A DNA stretch of 64,000 bases from Dipteronia dyeriana (Eukaryota > Streptophyta > Magnoliopsida > Sapindales > Sapindaceae): contig CM065299.1 of NCBI GenBank assembly GCA_032871835.1, positions 47,318,706 to 47,382,705 of the forward strand, in the 5' to 3' direction. The notes beneath the pieces are model-generated. The model saw only the letters and a program-made list of their open reading frames with translations. It was not told the DNA's origin and searched no databases. Below are positions 43,635-56,116 of the stretch, one piece after another (positions within the stretch are counted from its first letter, which is position 1; each line of letters opens with the position of its first letter). The position numbers were made by a program, and so were the translations under genes.

Positions 43635-44376
43635 GGTCTAGTTTGGTATTGCTGTGTTGTGGGAATAAGTGCTTTTGGAATTGTTATGGGGGAAATTGCT
43701 TTTGGAATTATTGTAGGAATAATCAGCTAAGTGTTTGGTAAACTGATTTTTAAAAGTGTTGTAAGAACTAAAAACAATTCAATATGTTTGGTAATCTAAA
43801 GTAAAAAGTATTGTGAGTGTGTAAAATCACTAAAAGGACATAGACATCTAAATAGTGTTTATGTGCTATACTTTGTATTTTTCTTATTTATTTGTATTTA
43901 GTGTTAAGTGTTATATAATTATGGTTCTTTATTGAATTAATTAGCTCCATTTTTTATTCTACTTTATTGAATTAATTAGTTTCATTTATTTATTTATTTT
44001 TTATTCTACTTTATTGTTTTATTTCTTTTTTATTTTACTTTATTGAATGAATTAGCTATATATTTTTTTTAGTTATGGCAACAATTTTTTTGTACAGCAA
44101 TGTAAGCCCAAATTTTTTTTTTTTTTTGTAAATATCATTAAAGTCAAGGACAAATTTGAAAAGTTGGTAAAATTTCATTTAATATCACCGTACCACGTTT
44201 TCTAAAAGCAGAAGCCAAAATCCAAAAGCATGTATTTGTAACTTCTCAAAAACTTAGTTGGAAGAAGCTAAAAGTAACCAAAAGCACATGCCCGCGATTT
44301 TACCAAACACTTTGTCTTTGGTCCGAAATCACTTTTGGCCTCAAAAGCAGTTGGGAAAGTAATGCCAAACTAGACC
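43635..44376. mobile_element. PIF/Harbinger-type MITE, 742 bp
   Basis: TTA flanks both ends (43632-43634 and 44377-44379). Terminal inverted repeats: the left begins GGTCTAGTTTGGTATTGC and the right, inverted, begins GGTCTAGTTTGGCATTAC. The interior is AT-rich with subterminal AAGCAC/GTGCTTTTGG-type inverted phrases. No coding capacity. Confidence 0.8.
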
Positions 44377-44501
44377 TTAATAAACATACTATTTTTTTAA
44401 AAAATATATATATTACATAGTTTCGATTTTTTTATAGAAAGTGAAATCGTCGAACTAACACCATGTCATTGCCTAAAAAATCATTGCTTTAAAATATATT
44501 T

Positions 44502-45257
44502 AGGGGTCGTTTGTTTTTTCCACTTAAAACTTAATGGATATAAATTATAATTTTTAAATTGTTTTGTTTGTTTTTCTAAGTGGTTAAACAACTTAAAAAT
44601 CTTAAAAAACAACTTAAAATAAAAAGTAAAAAATGCTGACATTTCACTTAATTACAAATCACTTAATTACATTAAATGTAATCTCAAATCTTTTCTTTCG
44701 ATACTAACCTCCCATTTATAACATATTTCTAATTTCATTATAATTAAATATAATATATAAATCTTTATTTTAATATATTTTCTATTTTAAATAGCTTTAA
44801 AAATAAAAAAGAATCTTAATCACTTATCATATTGGTGTTTAATATCAATATTTTATTTTGATATTATGGTGATATATTTATATATTATTTTTTTCATAGT
44901 GTTTTGTGTGAGTTTTTCTTGCTGTCTCTTTTATTTTGTGAAAAAAAAACTTGTTTTTTCTTAGTAAATATGAAGTCTGTTTATAATCGAAAAAGAAGAT
45001 TATAATCATATGTATTCACGTATAATTATTATTTTTGAATTGATTTTATTCCATATTATATGTATAATTGTTTAACATATGTATAAATATAAAATTATTT
45101 ATTTTCAGATAATTTTATATTTAAAAAATAAATATATTAACAATACATTCAGATATAAAAAAAAGAATAAATATATCATTCAAATTAAAATTTCGATTCA
45201 TATTAGATATTTAGAAAAATGTTGAACTATTTAACGACGACAAAACAGACGATCCTC
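44502..45257. mobile_element. Possible MITE with weak terminal repeats
   Basis: The left end AGGGGTCGTTTGTTTTTTCC is mirrored by the right end, which inverted reads GAGGATCGTCTGTTTTGTCG. No clear target duplication is visible and the interior is plain AT-rich DNA. It could be a hAT-like or Harbinger-like MITE whose ends have decayed. Confidence 0.4.
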
Positions 45258-45379
45258 GTATTATTAAATGTGTCAATATTTTCTTGTTAAAAAAGATGGT
45301 AAAAGTTTAGGAGATAAGGGGTATTATGGGCATTTGAAATTCAGAGCGGTACAGTACAGGTTAAAGAATTGCATTTAAA

Positions 45380-45830
45380 AAGTAAAAACATAAAAGTGGG
45401 AGACAGAGCCAATGATCAGCCTATCAGAAATGACCACATATAAACCACGAGAAAGGCATTATAAGAAGAAATCTCGAAGATCCAACGGCTACCATTACCT
45501 TCACCGCTTCCGAAAATCAAAAGAGGCTGAATTTTGTTTAACAGTAAAAAAAGGCAGCAGCCGACAAGTACCTGAGGAGAAAGGCAACCGCGGGTGAGCC
45601 GACAGCGATGCGCCGCAGCCGCCGACTTTACTGTCAGTGTCAGTCTGTGTGTGCAATGTGGCATCGAAAGCAACGTCTAACGGACGAGGAAGAATTGCGT
45701 GTTGGGGAAGGGGGTCACGTGTCGACGTTCAAGTGGCAGTGAGTCAACACTTCCTGAAATGACGGTGCATGCCTAATTCCGTTTACAGCGGAGAGGGAGT
45801 GGGTCACATTGCCGGTACCCAAGAAAGGAG
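45380..45830. promoter_or_regulatory. GC-richer island with promoter-like boxes
   Basis: It stands out from AT-rich surroundings. On the plus strand: CCAAT at 45409-45413, TATAAA at 45439-45444 and a palindromic G-box CACGTG at 45716-45721 within GGGGTCACGTGTCGACG. CpG-rich sequence (GATGCGCCGCAGCCGCCG) occurs at 45608. Short open frames on both strands (45412-45597 plus; 45416-45673 minus) have no recognisable domain. It may be the promoter or first exon of a host gene whose body was separated or lost, but no gene can be supported. Confidence 0.35.
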
Positions 45831-46219
45831 ATGACTAATATACCTTTTTAAAAAATGAATAGGTATTATGGTAATTTTATTTTTATTGCCGTCCGACAGA
45901 CAATTGATGCTATCAGTCGGTTTTCAACCGGTTACTTTTTGTATATATTAAAATCAATTGAAATTAAATTATTAACATTATATTAATAGTTAAAGGAATC
46001 TTAAAATTAAATTATGATAGTAAAAATGAAAAATTATAAAACAAATCAAAAGTATTGTTAACATCATAATAATTTTCAAAAAAACATAATACAACATGAA
46101 AATGTAATAGATAAATACATTTCATGAAATGATGTAACTAATGAAATTAAAATTTTAAAGTAAATTGAATGAGAAGTGTAGAAAAATATAAAAAAATTCA
46201 AGGAAAAGTTAAATACAAA
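45831..46219. other. AT-rich spacer between GC island and satellite
   Basis: No gene or repeat family recognised. One inverted phrase TCGGTTTTCAACCGGTTAC lies near 45917. The satellite begins abruptly at GGAACAACTTTTATATTTTG (46221). Confidence 0.5.
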
Positions 46220-46439
46220 TGGAACAACTTTTATATTTTGAAAACCACTTTAACGTTATCTATGACGTTAAAGTTGTTTTCAGGAACATTCCCCGTTGGG
46301 AGCAACTTCAACATTGACGGAAACCATTTTGATGTTCTATCCAACGTTATAATTGTTTCTGGGAACCACTCAACCTTAACAAGAGGAACAACTTTTATAT
46401 TTTAGAAACCACTATGACGTTATCTACAACGTTAAAGTT

Positions 46440-46545
46440 CTCGTTGGAAGCAACTTCTCGTTGGAAGCAACTTCTCGTTGGAAGCAACTTCAACATTGAT
46501 GGAAACCACTTCAACATTGATGGAAACCACTTCAACATTTTTTCC
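46440..46545. repeat. Micro-duplications at the array edge
   Basis: Within the second unit of the array a 17-bp phrase, CTTCTCGTTGGAAGCAA, is present three times head to tail (46440-46490). It is followed by CTTCAACATTGATGGAAACCA-type sequence repeated twice with a partial third copy (46489-46540). Confidence 0.9.
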
Positions 46546-49500
46546 AACGTCAGAGTTGTTCCCGGGAACCACTCAACCTGAACAAGGGAAATAACTTTTA
46601 TTTTTTGGAAACCACTCTAACGTTATTAATAACGTCAAGGTTGTTCACGGGAGCAACTTCTCATTGGAAACAACTTCAACGTTGAAAGAAACCACATTGA
46701 CATTCTATCCAAAGTTAGAGTTGTTCCCGGGAACCACTCAACCTTAACAAACGGAACAACTTTTATTTTTTTGAAACCACTCAATCGTTATCTAAAACGT
46801 CAAAGTTGTTCTCAAGAACAACTTCTCGTTGGGAGCAACTTCAATGTTGATGGAAACCACTTTGACGTTCTATCCAACGTTAGAGTTAATCCCGGGAAGC
46901 ACTCAGCCTGAACAAGGGAAAAATGATTTATTTTTTTGGAAACCACTCTAACATTATCTATAACGCCAAAGTTGTTCCCGGGAGCAACATCTTGTTGGGA
47001 GAAACTTCAACGCTGATGGAAACCACTTTGATGTTCTATCAAAAGTTAGAGTTGTTCCCGGGGACCACTCAACCTTAACAAGGGGAACAACTTTTATTTT
47101 TTGGAAACCACTCTAATGTTATCTATAATGTAAATATTGTTCCCGGAAAGAACTTCTCGTTGGGAGTAACATCAACGTTGATGGAACCCATTTTGACGTT
47201 TTGTCCAACATCAGAGCTGTTCCCGCGAACCACTCAACCTTAAGAAGGGGAACAACTTTTATTTTTTGGAAACAACTCTAAAGTTATCTATAACATCAAA
47301 GTTGTTCCCATAAACAACTTCTCGTTGGGAGAAATGTTAACGTTATTGGAAACCACTTTGACGTTCTATATAACGTTAGAGTTGTTCTTGGGAACCAATC
47401 AACCTTAACAAGGGGAACAACTTTTATTTTTTGGTAACCATTCTAACGTTATCTATAACGTAAAAGTTTTTCCCAGAAACAACTTCTCGTTGGGAGCAAC
47501 TTCAACATTGATGGAAACTACTTTGACGTTCTATCCAACGTTAGAGTTGTTCTCAGGGAACCAATCAAACTTAACAAGGGGAACAACTTTTATTTTTTGA
47601 AAACAACTCTAACGTTATCTATAACGTCAAAGTTGTTCCTGGGAACAACTTCTCGTTGGGAGCAACGTCAACGTTGATGGAAACCATTTCGATGTTCTAT
47701 CCAACGTCAGAGTTGTTCCCAAGAACCACCTAACCTTAACAACGAGAACAACTTTTATTTATTGAAAACCACTCAAATGTTATCTATAACGTCAAAGTTT
47801 TTCCCGAGAGAAACTTCTCGTTGGGAGCATTTTCAACATTGATGGAAACCACATTGACGTTCTATCCAACGTTAAAGTTGTTCCCGGGAACCACTCAACC
47901 TTAACAAGGAGAACAAATTTTATTATTTGGAAACCACTTTAATGTTATCTATAACGTCAACATTGTTCTCGGGAACAAATTCTCGTTGGGAGCAACTTCA
48001 ACGTTGATGGAAACCACTTTGATGTTCAATCCAACGTTAGACTTATTCCCCGGGAACCACTGAACCTTAACAATGGGAACAACTTTTATTTTTTGGAAAC
48101 CACTCTAACGTTTTTTATATCGTCAAAGTTGTTCCAGGGAACAACCTCTCGTTGGGAGCAACTTCAACGTTGACGGAAACAACTTTGACGTTCTACCAAC
48201 GTTAGAGTTGTTCCCGGGAACCACCTAACCTTAACAACGAGAAAAACTTTTATTTTTTGGAAACCACTCTAACGTTATCTATAACGTCAAAGTTTTTCCA
48301 TGGAACAACTTCTCATTGGGAGTAACTTCCACGTTGATGGAAACCACTTTGACGTTCTATCCAACGTTAGAGTTGTTACCGGGAACCTCTCAACCTTAAC
48401 AAAGGGAACAACTTTTTTTTTTAGAAACCACTATAACGTTATCTATAACGTCGAAGTTGTTCTCGGGAACAACTTCTCGTTGCGAGCAACTTCAACGTTG
48501 AAAGAAACCACAATGACCTTCTATCCGACGTTAGAGTTGTTCATGGGAACCAATCAACCTTAACAAGGTGAAAAACTTTTATTTTTTGTAAACCTTTCTA
48601 ACATTATCTATAACATCAAAGTTGTTCCCGATAACAAATTCCCGTTGGGAGCAACTTCATCGTTAATATAAACCTCTTTGACGTTCTATCCAACGTTAGA
48701 GTTGTTCCCGTGAACCACTCAACCTTAAGATGAGGAACAATTTTATTTTTTAGAAACTACTCTAACGTTATCTATAACGTCAAAGTTGTTAAGTTGTTTC
48801 TAGGAACAACTTCACGATGGGAGCAACTTCAACATTGATGGAAACCAATTTGACGTTCTGTCCAACGTTAGAGTTGATCCCGGGAACAACTCATTCTTAA
48901 GAAGAGGAACAACTTTTATTTGTTGGAAATCACTCTAACGTTATCTACAACATCTAAGTTGTTCATAGTAACAACTTCTCGTTGGGAGCAACTTCAACTT
49001 TGATAGAAACCACTTTGGCATTCTATCCAACATTAGAGTTGTTCCCAGAAACCACTCAACCTAATGAAGGAGAGAAACTTTTATTTTTTGTAAACCACTC
49101 TAACGTTATCTACAACGTCAAAGTTGTTCCCGGAAACAACTTCTCGTTGAAAGCAGCTTAAACGTTGATGGAAACCACTTTGACTTTCTATCCATTATTA
49201 GAGTTGTTCCAGGGAACCACTTAACCTTAAGAAGGGAAACAACTTTATTTTTTTAAAACCACTCTATCATTATCTATAACGTCAAAGTTGTTCCCGGGAA
49301 CAACTTCTTGTTGGGAGCAACTTCAACTTTGATGGAAACCATTTTGTCGTTCTATCTAAGGTTAAAGTTGTTCCAGGGACCACTCAACCTTAACAAGGGG
49401 AACAACTTTTATCTTTTGGAAACCACACTAACATTATCTATAACGTCAAAGTTGTTCCCGGAAACAACTTCTCGTTTGGAGCAACTTCAACGTTGATGGA

Positions 49501-52500
49501 AGCCACTTTGATGTCCTATCCAACGTTAGAGTTGTTCCCGGGAACCACTCAACCTTAACAAGTTGAACGACTTTTAATTTTTTGAAACAACTCTAACATT
49601 ATCTATAATGTCAAAGTAGTCCGCGGAAACAACTTCTCGTTGGGAGCAAATTCAACGTTAATAGAAACCACTTTGACGTTCTATCTAACGTTAGAGTTGT
49701 TCCCAGTAACCAATCAACCTTAACAAGGGGAACAACTTTTATTTTTTGAAAACCACTATAACAGTATCTATAACGTCAAAGTTGTTCCCGAGAACAACTT
49801 CTTGTTGGGAGCTACTTCAACGTTGATGGAAATCACTTTGACGTTCTATCCAACGTTATAGTTGTTCCCGTGAACCACTCAACCTGAACAAGGGGAACAA
49901 CTTTTATTTTTGAAAACCTCTCTAACGTTATCTACAACGTCAAAGTTGTTCCTGAGAAAAACCTCTCGTTAGGAACAACTTCAATGGTGATGGAAACCAT
50001 TTTGACTTTCTATCCAACGTTAGAATTGTTCCCGAGAACCACTCAACCTTAACAAGGGGAACAACTCTTATTTTTTTGAAAACCACTCTAATATTATCTA
50101 TAACGTCAAAGTAGTTCCTGGGAACAACTACTCATTGGGAGCAACTTCAACGTTGATAGAAACCACATTGACGTTCTATCTAACATTAGAGTTGTTCCCG
50201 AGAACCAATCAACCTTAACAAGAGGAACAAATTTTATTTTTTGGAAACCACTGTGACGTTTTCTATAACGCCAAAGTTGTTCCCCAGAAAAACTTCTAGT
50301 TAGGAACAACTTCAACGTTGATGAAAACCATTTTGACGTCTATCCAAAGTTATACTTGTTCTCGGGAAGCACTCAACCTTAACATGGTGAACAACTTTTA
50401 CTTTTCCAAACAACTCTAACGTTATCTAGAATGTCAAAGTTGCTCTCGGATGCAACCTCTCGTTGGGAGCAACTCCAACATTGGTGGAAACCACTTTGAC
50501 GTTCTATCCAACGTTGGAGTTTTTGCTGGGATCCACTTAGACTTAAGAAGGGGTTTTTTTTATATTTATTTGGAAACCACTCTAACAATATCGATAACGT
50601 CAAAGTTGTTCTCATAAACAACTTCTCGTTGGGAGCAACTTCAACGTTGATAGAAACAACTTTGACTTTCTATCCAACGTTAGAGTTGTTCCCGGGAACC
50701 ACTCAACCTTAAGAGGGGGATTTTTTTTTTTTTTGGAAACCACTTTAACGTTATCTATAAGGCCAAAGTTGTTCCAGGGTACAACTTCTCATTGGGAGCA
50801 ACTTCAACTTTGAAAGAAACCACATTGACTTTCTATCCAACGTTAGAGTTATTCCCGGGAGCCAATCAACCTTCACAAAGGGAACAACTTTTATTTTTTG
50901 GAAACCACTCCAACATTATCTATAACGTCAAAGTTTAACCCAAGAACAACTTAACGTTGGGAGCAACTTCAACGTTGATGGAAACAACTTTGACGTTCTA
51001 TCCAAGGTTGGAGTTGTTCCCGAAAACCACTCAACCTTAACAAGGGGAGCAACTTTTATTTTTTGTAAAACACTTTAACGTTATCTATAACGTCAAATTT
51101 GTTCCCGAGAACAACTTCTAGCTCGGAGCAACTTCAATGTTGATGGAAACCACCTTGTCGTTCTATTTAAGGTTAGAGTTGTTCCCGGAAACCACTCAAC
51201 CTTAACAAGGGGAGCAACTTTTATTTTTTTGGAAACATCTCTAACGTTATCTATAACGTCAAAGTTTTTCCCGGGAACAACTGCTCGTTGGTAGAAACTT
51301 CAACGTTGATATAAACCACTTTGACGTTCTATCCAACGTTAGAGTTGTTCCCAGGAACCACTCAACCTTAAGAAGGGGAACAAATTTTATTATTTGGAAA
51401 CCACTCTAACGTTATCAATAACGTTAAAGTTGTTCCCGGGAGCAACTTCTCTTTGTGAGCAACTTCAACGTTGATGGAAACCACTTTAACGTTCGATTCA
51501 ACGTCAGAGTTGTTTCCGGGAACCACTCAACCTTAACATTGGGAACAAATTTAATTTTTTGGAAACCACTCTAAAGTTATCAATAACGTCAAAGTTGTTC
51601 CTGGGAATAACTTCTCGATGGGAGCAACTTCAACGTTGATATAAAACACATTGACGTTCTAACCTACGTTAAGAGTTGTTCCCCAGGAACCACTCAACCT
51701 TAACAAGAGGAAAAACTTTTATTTTTTTGAAACCACTCCAACGTTATCAATAAATTCAAAGTTGTTCTCAGGAACAACTTCTCGTTGGGAGCAACTTCAA
51801 TGTTGGTGGAAACAACTTTGACTTTCTATCCAACGTTAGAGTTACTCCCAGGAATCACTCAACCTTAACAAGGGGAACGACTTTTATTTTTAGGAAACCA
51901 CTCTAACATTATCTATAACGTCAAAGTTGTTACCAGGAAAAACATCTCGTTGGGAGCAATTTCAACGCTGATGGAAACCACTTTGACGTTCTATCAAAAG
52001 TTACAGTTGTTCCCGGGGACCGCTCAACCTTAACAAGGGGAACAACTTTTATTTTTTAGAAACAACTCTAAGGTTATCAATAACGTCAAAGTTTTTCCAG
52101 GAAAAAACTTCTCGTTGGGAGCAACCTCAACGTTGATGGAAACAAATTTGACGTTCTATCCAACGTTAGAGTTGTTCCAGGGAACCAATCAAACTTAAAA
52201 AGGGAAACAACTTTTCTTTTTTGGAAACAACTCTAACGTTATCAATAACATCAAAGTTGTTTCCGTGAACAACTTCTCGTTGGGAGCAACGTCAATGTTT
52301 ATAGAAACCACTTCGATGTTCTATCCAACGTCAGAGTTGTTACCGAGAGCCACCTAACCTTAATAATGGGAATAACTTTAATTTTTTGGAAACCAATCCA
52401 ATGTTATCTATAACATCAAAGTTGTTCCTGATAGCTACTTCTCGTTATGAGCGATTTAAACGTTGATGGAAACAACTTTGACGTTCTATCCAACGTTAAA

Positions 52501-55500
52501 GTTGTTTCCGGGAACCACTAATCCTTAATAAGGGGAACAACTTTTATTATTTGGAAACCACTTTGACGTTATCTATAACGTCAACGTTGTTCTCGGGAAC
52601 AATTTCTCGTTGGAAGCTACTTTAACGTTGGTGGAAACCACTTTGACGTTTTATCCAACGTTAGAGTTGAAATCGGGAACCACTCAACCTTAACAAGGGA
52701 AACAACTTTTATTATTTGAAAACCAGTCTATTGTTATTTATATCGTCAAAGTTGTTCCCGGGAACAACCTCTCGTTGTGAGCAACTTCAAAGTTGATGGA
52801 AACAACTTTGACGCTTTATCCAATGTTAGATTTGTTCCTAGGTAACACTTAACCTTAACAACGGGAACGACTTTTATTTTTGGAAACCACTCTAACGTTA
52901 TCTGTAACGTCAAAGTTGTTTCCGGGAAAACTTCTCATTAGGAGCAACTTCAACGTTGAAAGAAATCACTTTGATGTTCCATCCAACGTCAGAGTTGTTA
53001 CCGGGAACCTCTCAACCTTAATAAGGGGAACAACCTTTATTTTTTTGAAACTACTGTTATTTATAAGGCCAAAGTTGTTCCCGGGAACAACTTCTCGTTG
53101 GGAGTAACTTCAACGTTGATAGAAACCACAATGACGTTCTATCCAATGTTAGAGTTGTTCACGGGAACCAATCAACCTTAACTTGGGGAACAACTTTTAC
53201 TTTTATGAAACCACTCTAATGTTATCTATAACATCAATGTTGTTCCCGAGAACAAATTCTCGTTGGGTGCAACTTCAACATTGATGGAAACAACTTTGAT
53301 GTTCTATCCAACATTAGAGTTGTTCCCGTGAACCACTCAACCTTAAGTAGGGGCACAATTTTATTTTTTAGAAACTACTCTAACGTTATCTATAGCGTCA
53401 TAGTTGTTAAGTTATTCTCGGGAAAAACATCACGATGGGAGCAACCTCATCATTGATGGAAACCACTTTGACATTCTGTGCAACTTTAGAATTGATACAG
53501 GGAACCACTCATCCCTAAGAAAGGGAAGAAATTTTATATTTTGGAACCCACTCTAATGTTATCTATAACGTCTAAGTTGTTCACAGTAACAACTTCTCGT
53601 TGGGAGCAACTTCAACTTTGATAGAAACCGCTTTGACGTTCTATCCAACGTTAGAGTTGTTCCCGGAAACCACTCAACCTTATGAAGGGGAACAACTTTT
53701 ATTTTTTGTAAACTACTCTAACATTATCTACAACGTCAAAGTTGTTCCCAGAAACAACTTCTCGATGGGAACAACTTCAACGTTGATGAAATCCACTTTG
53801 ACGTTCTATCCAATGTTAGAGTTGTTCCTGGAAACCTCTTAACCTTAAGATAGGGAACAACTTTATTTTTTTGGAAACCACTCTAACATTTTCTATAACG
53901 TCAAAGTTGTTCCCGGGAACAACTTTGACGTTGGGAGCAACTTCAACGTTGATCCACATTAGAGTTGTTCCCTAGGACCACTAAACCTTATCAAGGGGAA
54001 CAACTTTAATTTTTTGGAAACCACCATAACGTTATCTATAAAGTCAAAGTTGTTCCCGGAAACGACTTCTCGTTTGGAGCAACTTCAACGTTGATATAAA
54101 CAACTTTGATGTTCTATCCAATGTTAGAGTTAGTTCCCGTGAACCACTCAACCTTAACAAGTGGAACGACTTTTACTTTTTGGAAACCACTCTAACGTTA
54201 TCTATAATCTCAAAGTAGTTCCCGGGAAAAACTTCTCATTAGAAGCAACTTAAATGTTGATAGAAACCACTTTGACGTTGTATCTAACGTTAGAGTTGTT
54301 CTCGGGAACCAATCAACCTTAACAAGGGGAACCACCATTATTTTTCGGAAACCATTCTAATGTTATCAATAATGTCAAAGTTTTTCCAAAGAACACCTTC
54401 TCGTTGGGAGCTACATCAACGTTGATGGAAACCACTTTGATGTTCTATCAAACGTTAGAGTTGTTCCTGGGAACCACTATACCTTAACAAGGGAAACTAC
54501 ATTTAATTTTGGAAACCACTCCAACATTATCTATAACGTCAAAGTTGTTCCCAAGAACAACTTCTCGTTAGGAACAACTTCAACATTGATGGAAACCACT
54601 TTGACATTCTATTTAACGTTAGAGTTGTTCCCTGGAACCACTTAACCTTTACAAGGGGAATAACTCATATTTTTTGGAAACCACTCTTACGTTATCTATT
54701 ACATCAAAGTAGTTCCCAGGAACGACTACTCGTTGGGAGAACCTTCAACGTTGAAAGAAACCACTTAAATGTTCTATCTAACGTTTGAGTTATTCACGAG
54801 AACCAATCAACCTTAACAAGAGGAACAACATTTACTTTTTGGAAACAACTCTAACGTTATCTATAATGTCAAAGTTGTTCTCAGGAACAACTTCTCGTTG
54901 GGAGCAACTTCAACATGGATGGAAACCACATTGACGTTCTATCCAACATTAGAGTTATTCCTGTGAACCACTCAATTTTAACAAGGGGAACAACTTTTAT
55001 ATTTTGGAATCATCTCTAACGTTAACTATAACATCAAAGTTTTTCCCGGGAACAACTTCTCGTTGGTAGCAACTTCAACGTTGATATAAGCCACTTTGAT
55101 GTTCTGTCCAACAGTAGAGTTGTTCTCGGGAACCACACAACCTTAAGAAGGGGAACAACTTTTATTATTTGGAAACCACTTTAACGTTATCAATAACATT
55201 AAAGTTGTTATGGGAGCAAATTCTCATTGTGAGCAACTTCAACGTTGATGGAAACCATTTTGACGTTCTATCCAACGCCAGAGTTGTTCCTGGGAACCAC
55301 TCAACCTTAACACTGCGAACAACTTTTTTTTTGGAAACCACTCTAAAGTTATCAATAACGTCTAAGTTTTTCCTGGGAACAACTTCTCGATGGAAGCAAC
55401 TTCAACATTGATATAAAAAACATTGACGTCCTAACCAACGTTAAGAGTTGTTCCAGGGAACCACTCAACCTTAACAAGGGAAAAAACTTATGTTCTCAGG

Positions 55501-56116
55501 AGAAACTTCTCGTTGGGATCAAGTTCAATGTTGGTGGAAACCACTTTGACGTTCTATCCAACGTTAGATTTGTTCCCAGGAATCACTCAGCCTTAACAAG
55601 TGGAACAACTTTTATTTTTAGGAAACCACTCTAACATTATCTATAACGTCAAAGTTGTTCCCGGAAACAACTTCTTGTTAGGAGCAACTTCAACGCTGAT
55701 GGAAACCATTTTGAAGTTCTATCAAAATTTAGAGTTATTCCCAGGGACCACTAAACCTTAACAAGAGGCACAACTTTTATTTTTTGGAAACCACTCTAAT
55801 GTTATCTATAATGTCAAAGTTGTTCTCGGAAATAACTTTTCATTTGGGTCAACATCAACGTTGATGGAAACCATTTTGACATTTTGTCCAACGTTAGAGT
55901 TGTTCTCAGGAACCACTTAATCTTAAGAAGGGGAACAACTTTTATTTTTTTGGAAACCACTCTAACGTTATCTATAACTTCAAAGTTATTCCCAGAAACA
56001 ACTTCTCATTTTGAGAAACTTCAACGTTGATGGAAACCACTTTGACGTTCTATACAACGTTAGAGTTGTTCCCGGGAACCAATCAACCTTAACAAGGGGA
56101 ACAACTTTTATTTTTC

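Noticed and set aside
45416..45673. 85-codon minus-strand frame with a hydrophobic stretch
   Set aside because: It crosses the promoter-like boxes, has no homologous domain that I can recognise, and has an implausible composition (CLSPQVLVGCCLFLLLNK).
46440..46490. CTCGTTGGAAGCAAC resembles part of the mammalian CENP-B box
   Set aside because: Only the first half is similar. The required CGGG end is absent, and the phrase in most units is CTCGTTGGGAGCAAC. No plant CENP-B binding should be inferred.
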